Assembly: GCA_902806575.1 (NCBI GenBank) | Contig: CADCXD010000001.1 | Location: 2,356,001 to 2,420,000, forward strand | Direction of reading: 5' to 3' | DNA length: 64,000 bases | Source of the DNA: Jackrogersella multiformis | Lineage: Eukaryota > Ascomycota > Sordariomycetes > Xylariales > Hypoxylaceae | Part shown: piece after piece, positions 1 to 10,267 of the stretch | How positions within the stretch are numbered: position 1 is the stretch's first letter | Layout: each line of letters starts with the position of its first letter | Made by a program: the position numbers and the translations under genes | Notes under the pieces: model-generated | Seen by the model: only the letters and a program-made list of their open reading frames with translations | Databases searched by the model: none | What the model was told of the DNA's origin: nothing

Positions 1-302
1 TAGAGAAACTTCACCTTGAAACCCATGCATAACACGAAATCTAGCCGCCGATGAGGGTCTCAAGTCTATAGATTCATAAAACCGCCAGAAAACACGGCAA
101 GCCCAAATAAACCATCCACACCTTCATGGTTTGTGGTTGCTTGCATACTACCATGGGTAGTCCATTAAGTAAGCCAGATAGCATCTGCAGCTTTGAAGAA
201 AAAGTCGCCATTGGAACGCCACCTCTTGTCTATGTAACCCTCTATAATTGATGTCGTTATTCGTGTCGCAATGGATAGAATGTATCTGTTGAAACTTCAG
301 GT
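1..302. other. Downstream flank of creA, no gene seen
   Basis: This is the region just past the creA stop codon (creA runs leftwards), so it most likely holds the creA 3' untranslated region and the start of an intergenic spacer. I see no open frame, tRNA or repeat that I could support here. Confidence 0.5.
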
Positions 303-1544
303 CTACATTCGATCCATAAGATCGCCACCCGCTAGACTGCCACTTGCTGAGCTTCGGCCGCTATTATTATAGCTATCATTGGACAGTAGATCATGAACCG
401 CGACCTTCGGTACTTGAGGAACGGGTAACTTTCTGCTGCTATCCGGTCGGCTGATAATATCCGTAAGAGACAAACCGCTGGGCCGAGGGCCGTTGCTGGT
501 AGGCTGCGAGGTTTGCGGATAGGTTGCCCCTTCGAGATGCGGCTCCATCGGTGCCAGTGCTGGAGTATGCCCCAAGGTTAGATTCCGTAAGGTAGGAAGC
601 TCAACACCAGCATACGGTCGAAGGCGAGGAGAATGAGCTGGCGTTGCGAGCGGTGTGTGATCCGGAGTAGGAGACAAAGAATCATGAGAAAATGTCGGGG
701 ATGACGGCGCGGTGGAGTTAGGTGAGTTTGGTCTTGACCTCTTCACATGGCGGAGAGCGTGAGAGTAGTGGTCGTCATGCTCATCCGAGTGCGTCCTTGA
801 CATGTGGTAGGCTGATAGAGAGGGGAGGTGGGCTCGCGAGTTATGAAGGCTGTTGGCATAGTACGGATGAGGTCTCGCTGGGTGGTGATGGGGGCCCATG
901 TTATCGCGCTCAAGTTGATTCGAAACGTTGGCCAAAATACCGATATCCATACTGTGGCCAGGGTGAGCGCCATTGCCGCTCATATTCCGACCATAATGGT
1001 GCAGAGGTCCAGGATGCGGCATGGCGTATGAAGAGAATGAGTGAGGTGGCGACACGTTTGGAGAGCCAAGCGTAGAATTAGGTGCCGACTTGATAGATCT
1101 TGGGTTAGAAGGGGGAGGCATCATGGAGTCCGGACTCAGTGCATGACCTAATCCATGATGTGTAGCTTGTCCGGCCTTGTTCCCTCTCCTCGAGTTCGGG
1201 TTGTTATGTATTCTTGAGTGACGGGTGAGCTCATCTGAGCGGGAGAACTTCTTGCTGCAACCAGGAAATTGGCATGCATGCGGCTTTTCACCGGTATGAG
1301 TCCTAATGTGTCTCGTCTGGTGCTCTAACCGATGGAATGCCTTGTCACAAAGGGGGCACTTGTAAGGCCGAGGCAATTCATTAGTGTTTTCGGCGGGTTG
1401 GCCACCAGGCAGAGGACCGTTGGGCCGAATAATGGTAACAGTAGCCATATCGACGTCTCCTTTGGAGTTATTGTCGTTGGTCGTGGTAGTAGACTCAGGA
1501 TTCAGCAGGTTGGAAAAATCCACTGCTGACTGTGAGCGTTGCAT
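303..1544 (-). CDS. creA: Carbon catabolite repressor CreA/CRE1 (C2H2 zinc finger)
   Basis: Nuclear DNA-binding repressor that silences genes for alternative carbon sources when glucose is present; the family binds SYGGRG sites. One uninterrupted exon encodes 413 residues, close to the usual fungal length (about 400-430). Two adjacent C2H2 fingers lie at about residues 61-83 (YKCPLCDKAFHR...) and 89-113 (HACQFPGCSKKFSRSDEL...), separated by the conserved linker HTGEKPH. The RLEHQTRH and RSDELTRH recognition helices are as in known CreA/Mig1 proteins. The N-terminus (MQRSQSAVDFSNLLNP) and the C-terminal repression region (SSRKLPVPQVPKVAVHDLL) match the filamentous-fungal CreA pattern. I chose the ATG at 1544 because the reading frame upstream contains only a TTG and the family begins at MQR. 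The middle is Ser/Pro/His-rich, as expected. Identification is firm. Confidence 0.97.
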   Translation of the reverse strand: MQRSQSAVDFSNLLNPESTTTTNDNNSKGDVDMATVTIIRPNGPLPGGQPAENTNELPRPYKCPLCDKAFHRLEHQTRHIRTHTGEKPHACQFPGCSKKFSRSDELTRHSRIHNNPNSRRGNKAGQATHHGLGHALSPDSMMPPPSNPRSIKSAPNSTLGSPNVSPPHSFSSYAMPHPGPLHHYGRNMSGNGAHPGHSMDIGILANVSNQLERDNMGPHHHPARPHPYYANSLHNSRAHLPSLSAYHMSRTHSDEHDDHYSHALRHVKRSRPNSPNSTAPSSPTFSHDSLSPTPDHTPLATPAHSPRLRPYAGVELPTLRNLTLGHTPALAPMEPHLEGATYPQTSQPTSNGPRPSGLSLTDIISRPDSSRKLPVPQVPKVAVHDLLSNDSYNNSGRSSASGSLAGGDLMDRM

Positions 1545-2005
1545 GTGATCGCCAGCCAAGTGGGCACCGCCTTTTCCTCGCTAGAATAATTTCTTTAGGG
1601 GGGAACGGGGGGCAATAGTGGCGGTATAGTCGGTCGTTAATAATAGATAACTAGGTTTCGTCGTGGTTATTATTCCCCCTTTTTCCTTTTCCCCTCGAGT
1701 CTCCTCGATATTTATTAAGTCTGCTGTTGTTCTTGTAGTTGTTATTTCGTAGGCGTACAACAATAGGAGGATGTTAGCGGCCTTTTAGTCGAGAGCTGGG
1801 GAATGGTTGCAGATTGTTGATATTGGTGCGTTAGAATTTTGAAGGAAAAGCCGTTTTGGGGGGGATGGGGGCACTGGATTTATTTTAAATGAACTCCAGT
1901 CAGAGCGGGCGGGTCGGAAAAGAGGGTTGAGAACTGGAACTGAAGGTGCCAAAACGTGCTACGAGTTACTTATAGGTACAGTACCGTACAGTGCAATTTA
2001 GGTAC

Positions 2006-2224
2006 CTGGAGACTTGTAACATTTCAATGTTCCAATTGCCCATTTCACCCCCTTCGCCCCCTCCGGGGCCCTGCCTTACAAGAATCCCCTTAGTGTGGGG
2101 GGATCCAGTAGATGGACAAAAATGGCCTGGGGGAGTTAGAACCCTGGAGGTCCATTCTGAAGGAGGCGCACATACGAGATCTGGTTGGCTCATTTGGATG
2201 GTTAGTTGGTTTAGTGGACCGGGG
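2006..2224. promoter_or_regulatory. Cluster of CreA-type SYGGRG sites upstream of creA
   Basis: Within 220 bases the sequence matches SYGGRG at 2006 (CTGGAG), 2063 (CCGGGG), 2095 (GTGGGG), 2127 (CTGGGG), 2144 (CTGGAG) and 2219 (CCGGGG), plus CCGGAG on the other strand at 2061-2066. The cluster is about 460-680 bases upstream of the creA start codon. CreA-type repressors are known to bind SYGGRG and to control their own genes, so autoregulation is a reasonable inference. The tract is also G-rich, which raises the chance frequency of matches. Confidence 0.4.
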
Positions 2225-2422
2225 CAGAGTCCTGGAAGGGGGGACCCCTGGATACCTTAGGTACGTACCCTGGTACCCAGGTAATTGGGGAAGGGGGAGA
2301 AACGTGGAGGCCGCTGAGCCTACTGAACCTACTTATAGGTACCTAGGTACATGGTAGAGATTTGCACAAGGAAAATGATGGATGATAGAAGAGTCAGTCC
2401 TCGATGTACCTACCTACATACA

Positions 2423-2461
2423 TTGTATTACTTCCAAGGTACTTTGTATTACTTCCAAGGT
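2423..2461. repeat. 21-bp-period direct duplication
   Basis: An 18-base word beginning TTGTATTACTTCC occurs twice, starting at 2423 and 2444, with a 3-base spacer. It is a simple local duplication in the creA-upstream spacer; no function is implied. Confidence 0.8.
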
Positions 2462-3845
2462 TTCTAGCACGCCTACTTGATATCGGGATCTGAAATTGCC
2501 ATTCCTTAGCATTAGGTATAAGCGGTCTGGACCAGCTGCAAATAACTCTAACCTTAGGCTATCTTAATTTTTATTCTCGCTACTGTAATTGTAAGCCATC
2601 TTTCCCGTATGTAGAAAAAAAAAAAGATGGTGTGTGGGATTATTGCGCGTGTCGAGGTCAGAGGATTAAAGTGGACATGTGCAGGACTTTACTCCCGCTA
2701 CATTGGGGCCCGGCTTCAACTGTACATCTGAGTGGGCGAAAAAAACGTAGGAAGTAAAAAGAGAGAAGGGAGCCTTCCTACCAGGTAGATAGATACCTAG
2801 TAAAGAGCCCACAGCTCAAACTACATACTAGGGATGGATAGGGGTGGAATTAGCAATGGGACAATCAGCCACGAATAGTCCTCAATGAACAAACACATGT
2901 TCTTGTTCTTTTTCTTTTCCTCACTTCACTAGGTAAGTTAGGTACTTTACTTTTAGAAGTGTTAACCCCTGAGTGAGCATCTCAAGAAGATAAGTTTCCT
3001 TTCTATCCCTTGTTTTGTTGCCATGTGCTCATCCTCTTTGAAGGTTGTTGGCTTTATTTTTACTTAACTAGTGTCTCTTTCTCTCCTCAATGACTTCGAG
3101 GTCATTCTCGACATAAAGACGCCAGTTTGCATCATTTGGATTACCTAATACATATAAGCGCAAGTAGGAGGTAGGTACCTCGAGCACAATCCCATCTCAA
3201 ATGGATCAGTAATGGATCAGTAGACCATCGTACCAAACTCATACTATTAATTTTCATCTTACTAGCCTCATGTAAGTCATCCACTTGGATGTCCTAGTAG
3301 TGGCAGCATAGTACGACCGAGATGTGTGGGGATAATTGAGCGGCTGTACGGGAACGATTATCTTGCTTAAACAATGCACTCCCGTCACAGATACTGCCTC
3401 GGTTAAAAAAATACTTTTAAAAAGGGAATATATGTAGTGTATGGGGTGAAAGCAAAGACCTGCATCATTAGGTGATTCATTTAACCTATTTTGCTTTGCC
3501 ATTTATTATCCAAGTCAAAGCCCCTTATAATGACGCCTCATCCGGAGCTCCAAAAGAAGGAGAAAAAACTGGCAAGGCCCACGATAAAAAAAAGATGTGG
3601 ATAACGTGGGGCCGAGCTCGGCCGCATTCAAAGCCTGGCCTACCCTCTTTTTTGGACGGAGATAGATAAGAACTATCTTGCCATCGTCGACACTAAACTG
3701 TAGAAAGACAATGGGTATGATGGAGTCCGATAAGCGGGCCATGAAGTACACTAGAATTGTAAACGGAACATGTTGCTGACATAAGAAAGATAAAAGATGT
3801 GTACTAGGTACGTAGTAAAATTATCAGCTACTTATAGTTAAAGAA

Positions 3846-4270
3846 CGAAAGTATACCGTATAATTAATTAATATACGGTATTAATATATATATATTATTT
3901 AATATAAATTATATTTATATTATTATATAATTATACGAGAAAATTATTATATTTTATTAAAATTTTAAATTTTTATTTTAAAATAAAAAAATTATTATAT
4001 TATATATTTTTTATTAATTAATTATAATAATTTTATAAATTATAATATTATTATTTTAAATATAAAAAAATTATTATATATATAAATAATTTCGTTATAT
4101 ATAAAATTAAAATTATTTCGATTTATAATATATAAAATTATATATATTTTAATTTATTATATATAAAATTATATAATTATTTCGTTTCGTTATACGATAT
4201 AATAATTATAAAAGCCGTATAAAATTATATATTATACGTATAATGTATTATACGTATAATAAACTTTCGT
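3846..4270. repeat. Extremely A+T-rich island
   Basis: About 420 bases are almost entirely A and T, broken by scattered CG dinucleotides in words such as TTTCG, TACG and CCGT. The edges against normal-composition DNA are sharp. Near the right end a 14-base palindrome (ATTATACGTATAAT) occurs twice, at 4231-4244 and 4247-4260. No open frame crosses it. Possible explanations are a heavily RIP-mutated repeat remnant, a captured organellar-like fragment, or an AT-skewed replication or scaffold element. The sequence alone does not decide. Confidence 0.75.
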
Positions 4271-5210
4271 TTCTTACTTACAGTAGCTGCTTAGACAATT
4301 TACAAGCATAAGTTCAGCTCAGCCTCTGAGCGCAAACCAACCAACCAACCAACTACCTAAGTAATTAATCGGCGAAAACTCGATTACGAGACCATAGCGT
4401 CACTTTCCTACCGAAATACACAACAAAAGACCTACACGTGTAGAATGACAGATAGGTAAGTAACTCGGCGGTCTAATCTCCGCGTATCTCTCTTCTCTAG
4501 GTTCTTAGCTCGTGTTAAACCTGGGGTAAGGTAAGCCGCCACAGATGGGTTAGATAACTGAGCCTATCAAGTTCCTCATGCTTCTCCCCACAGACTATCT
4601 CTAACCTGGAACTATTGAATTCCGCGTAGTGTAGGTATCTCATGAGATGTACATTGCATATGATATTATGGTCCAAGGTAGGTAACATGCTCACTATCCT
4701 CGGCCAACCTGACTTCTTATCGGTTACGGTCTCATATCTTGAAACCAATATTTCGCTAAACTTAAGTGGTATGGCTTCAAGTTATCTATTATAACCGACC
4801 TGGCTTTGTCACCACTCAATCTACGTTAGGCCCATGAATTTATCTGTTCATGGAAATATGTAAAATAATAAGGGTTTACACGTGCTAAAATCAACTGGCA
4901 TCAATGCATGTTTTCTTATGCGGCATTCTTCAGTAAAGACCGAATATTGATGTAATGATACTCAAGTCCCCGTACCATTTTACCGACAGCCTACCGAAAT
5001 AGTTAATGCCAAGCTTTGTTGAAAACGTGGGGGTCCGTAAGAAAACAAGAGGCAAGCATAAATACACTTACATAGCAGACAATAGGTCATATTGCGCAAG
5101 GAAAGGATTAACTTATAAGTTGCTTAAGCCTTACTGTTTCCTCTTATGTATGCAAAGTGAAGGATCTCAGGCAAACTGTGGTCGAATTTTCACTTGATCC
5201 ATGGATGTTT

Positions 5211-5248
5211 ACTTACTTACCTAGGTAGGTAGGTAAGCAAGTAGGTAG
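5211..5248. repeat. TACCTAGGTA/GGTAGGTA tract
   Basis: An inverted pair of 4-base microsatellites (ACTT/ACCT then AGGT/GGTA) meets at a central CCTAGG. It is one of more than two dozen such tracts in the window, all outside coding sequence. Confidence 0.85.
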
Positions 5249-7994
5249 CCTCTCGTTCAACCCCAAAGAGACCATTTTACTTAACAAATATCTTGCCAAT
5301 TTAATAGTACCGATAAACCTATACCTTTAGCTAAAAGTTTATAAATAAAAGGGGCCAGTTCGAGGGGGAATATAATACTTACGAAGGTATACCTTTTATG
5401 CATGAATAAGCCCGCTATATACATAAACTTCCCCACAAAGATAACACTTAACTTCCACTGATCCGGGGTTTTAGACCCACAGTCTTTATGGTCTTAATTA
5501 GGTATACCGAAGCGCACCTTTTTTGGTCATCGTAATTGCGCAAACGAGCCTTATTATTGCTAAGTTAATTTGGAATCTGGGGCAGTTATTATACCTAATA
5601 AAAGATGGAAGCTTTATATTTTACGACCTACCTAGGTAGGATAATATTCTCCGAGTCCCTTTAACGGCTCATGTGATAATCATGGTGAGAGCTACATATG
5701 TAATGCCTATAATGATCGTGTATCCAATATCTGGCCAGTTACGTAGAATATACATACCTAGGTAATAACCAGCACACGCACCGCTAAGTGCATAGCAGCA
5801 TTGGAACAAATCATAAGCTACGGTAGTTGATGAACGTATGTCATGGACTTGGCTTACGTGGTAACAAGTAACAAGCTTCTTACCTCCTCCAGGCAGTAAT
5901 ACTACGTGACGGAGAGTTGCGCTTCTCCGCATAAAAGCTCTCTCCGCAGTTCAATATGTTGGAGGTTCTAGAGCACAGTTTATAATAGGAATAAAGTGAT
6001 GCCAGCAAACGCACAAAGGGTCCAGCGACGTCTTGGCAAGGCAGGATTTAATCAACGACCGAACGAGCTTCCTGTTAATCGAGCCATCCTCTGATGTTTG
6101 AATCGGGCCTTAGCTACTATGCATTAAGAGAGGCTGGCCCCTTGAGGTTGTTGAGCATTCCCACTCTAGGTACCTAGGCAGGCAGATACATAAGGTAATA
6201 AGTAGTCTACGAGTCAGGCAGGTTGCAATCGTGAACGCACAGTGTCTCAACGTAAAACTGATTAAGCAAGGCAATAATGCCGATACCTAGGTATAGATCC
6301 ATCGCTCCGCAGGATGTAGACATCCACAAATTCCTATCAATAGAATCAGCCAAGAGTATTAGTGTTTAGAGCAGGAATACATAGCATAGCTAGCATTATA
6401 GGTGACACTTGTTACTAGTGTAGAGGAGCGTCTGTGAACAAGCTTTCAGATATCACCAGAAACATCCATACCTGTTGCGGAATAATTACAGCCGCAACGG
6501 CAGTGGTGTAAGCTTCCTCCAGGCTGCTCAGTGGGGGTTCACCCCTTACCTACAGTGTACCTAGGTAGCTATGTATGTAGTCCCATCTTCTTGATCGTGA
6601 ACCTGGATTGCCCGCGGTTGAATCGTTCCCCGGTTTTTTTGACATAGTACGTATTTCGGTCGCTCCGAGGTTGTCCGAGGTAAGCAAAATATGGATAGGT
6701 AGCTTGCTCCGCTTGCCATTGAGCCGAGATGAGCCCCTTACACGAATATTTGAATGCACCCAAGTAGAATCTAGATTCCCAATTTACCAGAATACCATAT
6801 TAACTCATTAACCATCCGGCACTACCGATCTTCACATAGTCGATTAAACAGATCGCAATGACTCGTGGTATATATTCTCTTCATCTTATTTTCCCCCAAC
6901 TCATCATAAGGGAATCTAGATGACTTATCACGTTGACCTTACGAAGGAACCCGATAGATAAGAAATCTGTTCCATGTTTCCGAGAGCTGGACTTCCTGGG
7001 GCCCCCGGACTGTAGGACCCGGACCGTGTTGAAACTTTTCCCCGACACAAGATGTATGTACCTGCAGCAATCCCCTGCTTTGAGATCTGGGGGGATACTA
7101 TATAGGTAATATAAACCATGAAGACTCTGTACGCGAGCCAATGATAAGACATTCGGGCTTCTCCGCATTGAAGGGACGACTAGCTTCATCAATGCGAAAA
7201 AAGCCTCTTAAATCTTGATAGGTAGCGATCGGTTCAATAACATGCTATGTATCCCTTTCTTTCCAGTAGCCTGGTACGGCTTTTCTATCCGGCCGCCTAA
7301 CCGCCAATCACTTGGCTAGGTATACATACGTACGTATGATGTACGTTGGTGTTAATACTTAGACTATCTAATTATATGAACTGTCTGATCTTAGACTCCC
7401 CTTAAACAGCGCTAGCACATCGCATTAATACGCACTTCGAAGCTCCGTTGGTTCACGACGTAAGGTCGTCACAGATCGGTTCATTCCGCGATTATACCTA
7501 AGCATCATTTCGGTCCAGTTACGGCAGAATTTCCCTCTCATATTGCTGATGAATGCTCTTCGTGGGGGCTTGTTTGACTGTTGTAGCCTGGGGCCGTTTG
7601 AACCACCTAGGTATCCAATGGCTCGAGACGCGATAGAAATCCCACACTGCTAGAGGTGTCAATTATGAGAACGTCCTCTCAGCTCATATGCTCGTCATGT
7701 ATCGACGGATTGCGAGCCCATTCAGTACGGCTAATCCCTAAAGATACTAACTTAGTATCGTATACGCTATCTCCGGTTCTAGCTCCTCTAAGCTAATATA
7801 CAGCCGTCACTACACTACACTTGGGTAGTCGGCGTAGTTGAGTGGATTGCGTAAGTCTTCGAGAATCGACCGTGGTACTACGAGTATGCAAAGGGCCGAA
7901 AAAAAGTCCACTGCCCAGCTTATATCTCCTACATAAGGCTAAACTAAAGAAACCTACGTATCGAAAAGGATATAAAAGCAGAACTGTCCATATA

Positions 7995-8031
7995 CTACCT
8001 ACCTACCTAGGTAGGTAGATAGGTGCCTAGG
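7995..8031. repeat. TACCTAGGTA/GGTAGGTA tract
   Basis: (CTAC)n runs into (GGTA)n through a central CCTAGG, followed by a second CCTAGG. The tract can form a hairpin. It lies about 650 bases upstream of the Rad55-like gene. Confidence 0.85.
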
Positions 8032-8284
8032 GAGTAAGAGTACCTAATAAGAAAGGACTGGGTGGTATCATATTTTCGCATCTGCTTAATAATGACTGTA
8101 ATTTCTAAGCTCTATGGGAGAACTCAGATTTGATACAAACCATGCAAACATCAGATCTTCTGATACCTAAGTCATAATGATGGATCCATGAATGTCTCTA
8201 AAATATTCTTAGGTAATGTTAGCTCTAGGTATGTAGGTAGTTACCACGTAGGAGGTAAGTAATAGGTATGTGCCTAGCTGTCTA

Positions 8285-8320
8285 CTTAGGTAGGTAGGTA
8301 CCTAGGTAGCTAAAGTACCT
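8285..8320. repeat. TACCTAGGTA/GGTAGGTA tract
   Basis: GGTA repeats followed by CCTAGGTA. It belongs to the same dispersed class and lies about 370 bases upstream of the Rad55-like start codon. Confidence 0.8.
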
Positions 8321-8531
8321 ATTTCCAACCTTAATTAGGGGACCCCGCGTCACGTGTGTACGTACCTAGGTGCCAGATAGGGTCACGTAGGGAAGCCAGG
8401 TACCTACCGGTAGTGTTTTAAGGAAGTCGGTTACGATCTGCGCTGATCTGCAGGCAGCCGCTACCTATGTAGGTAGGTACTGCTGTTAGACAGATGAGGC
8501 TCTGGAACCCTGCTGGAAATGGCAATCAACC

Positions 8532-8552
8532 CCAATCTCCAATTTCCAATCT
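8532..8552. repeat. Three 7-bp units upstream of the Rad55-like gene
   Basis: CCAATCT, CCAATTT and CCAATCT follow head to tail, then CCAAC begins a broken fourth unit. Each unit contains CCAAT, the core of the CCAAT-box bound by Hap-type complexes. The array is about 135 bases upstream of the start codon, so a promoter role is plausible but unproven. Confidence 0.7.
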
Positions 8553-8685
8553 CCAACAGCTGACAGACACATAATTAACCTCCTTTCATACTTTCTTACC
8601 GCTCTCATCAATTGACAGCATCATGTGAGATAGGTGCCCAAAACACTTTGGATTACCACAAACAACTTCCCGATCGACTTCAACT

Positions 8686-10267
8686 ATGGACCATCAATCT
8701 ATTCATGGTCAAGATATATCTAGTTTTGATCTGACTTCGACTCGTGAGGATATATCAAATTGTCCTACGCGGATCATCATTGCTAATTCGCTTTAGATCG
8801 CTTGCCAACTGTTTCGGCGGCACAGGCTCTTGAGGACATCGGAACTGACCCTCGACGCTTTGTGTCGACAAATCTTAGGGACTTCGATCAAGCCCTCAAT
8901 GATGTCATTGGCGAGAGCAGTGGTTCATTTCATCGTCCTGGCGGGCTGCAGAAGGGTCAAGTTGTAGAAGTATGGGGCCCTCCCGGGTCTGGGAAAACCG
9001 CCTTCGGGTAAGAGGGTACCCCTTCAGAGAATATTACTATTCGTTATATATGTCTATCTTTAACGCATGCTATTATAGGATTCAGCTCGCTGCAAACGCT
9101 CTACGTCAGGGTGAGAGGGTTATTTGGGTAGGTTCGTGTTACTTTGTTTACCCTCATCTAATTTTCAACTGCAAACCAAGAGGTGATCCATTCTACGTGT
9201 CACATAGTCATTGACTTATTGTACAGATGGCTTCCATCCAGTATCCCCCCGTAGATTACATGATGTAATCATATCCGCCCATCATTATTCATCGCCATCT
9301 GCTGCAATCCCTTTAATCGAGGACCAAACACATAATTTCCTCCATTTCCGGGCACCCACCCTGGCGCATCTCATCGGGCTCCTCTGCAAGCCAACATCGA
9401 ATACTATCCCAAGCGACACGTCTCTGGTCGTAATCGATACCTTATCTAGTTTACTAAATCATGCTTACCCTAAGACTTTTACGACCCGGCGGCCCCAGAA
9501 AGGTAATGCATAATAGCAGTCCCGCAAGTTAACTATGGTTGTTTACTGATGTTACGTGCAGGACCAGGACCATCCGCTAGAAGATTACAGACCCTTCAGT
9601 TCTTGATTTCAACGCTGCAGAAACTTGCTGCTACGAGAGATCTGTGCATTGTCATTTTGTCTCCGTGCGCCACTAGAATGCAATTTGAACATGGCGCCAC
9701 GCTCATCCCTGCTATTAATGCTGGTACTTGGGAGCAAGGGGTTGCTACCCGACTTGTTCTCTTCAGAGATTGGGTAATAGAAAATGACACGGTCCACGAT
9801 GTCCGCTTTGTTGGTATCCAGAAGTTGAATGGCAAGCCGACCCCAGGCGGCATCAGTCAAGTTTTCGCCTTTAATATTCGGGTTGTAAGTTAATTCTTGA
9901 AACGTACCCGGTTTAAACTGTTAACTTGCGACCTGCATAGGAGGGTCTCGTCAGTGTTAACTTAGACGTGAACCAACCATCCTTACCACGTTCACCAAGT
10001 TCGCACCTGAAGCGAAAACTGAGCCAAACTGATTTCGAGGTTGCTGATAGCGAGGGTGAAGATTACGGTTGGGAGGATGAGGATGAGTTAGAAATGCCGA
10101 ACATGCCTCCCCAATGGCAAGGCAGCGAGGATATTCTCCTCGGACGGACAGAAGATGACGACGCCCGGACGGAGGAAGGATCAGCAGACCAATCCGTACA
10201 ATTAGGAGAGACTACAGCACATTTGGGCTCGGATGTTGCCGGGGTTGATGGAGATGACTCCAGCTGA
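8686..10267 (+). CDS. Rad55/Rhp55-like RecA-family recombination protein
   Basis: Predicted ATPase paralogue of Rad51, acting in nuclear homologous recombination as a mediator of Rad51 filament assembly. Six exons: 8686-8743, 8797-9007, 9079-9131, 9227-9502, 9562-9884 and 9941-10267. All phases agree and give 415 residues. Walker A is GPPGSGKT (about residues 80-87), preceded by GGLQKGQVVEVW. Walker B is SLVVIDTLSS (about 173-181). The RecA-core strand GERVIWVDGF spans the third intron. Intron 3 must use a GTTCGT donor, because the nearby GTAGGT donor leads to a stop. After the core, residues about 315-415 form a low-complexity, strongly acidic tail (runs of D/E, starting near DFEVADSEGEDYGWEDEDELE), which is not part of the ATPase fold. 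The exact paralogue (Rad55 versus another Rad51-like gene) needs a tree. Family assignment is confident. Confidence 0.85.

Larger units (their letters stand above)
1545..8685. other. 7.1-kb intergenic region between creA and the Rad55-like gene
   Basis: No protein-coding gene is supported. The open frames here are short, mostly lack ATG starts and show no family signature. The stretch holds the creA 5' leader and promoter (to about 2.5 kb), an extremely A+T-rich island at 3.85-4.27 kb, and many TACCTAGGTA-type tracts, for example near 2.34, 5.21, 5.63, 6.17, 6.56, 8.0, 8.3 and 8.4 kb. It ends with the promoter of the recombination gene, which includes a CACGTG hexamer at 8351-8356. Confidence 0.6.

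Noticed and set aside
1545..1559. Five extra N-terminal codons for CreA
   Set aside because: That extension begins with TTG; the ATG at 1544 matches the family's N-terminus.
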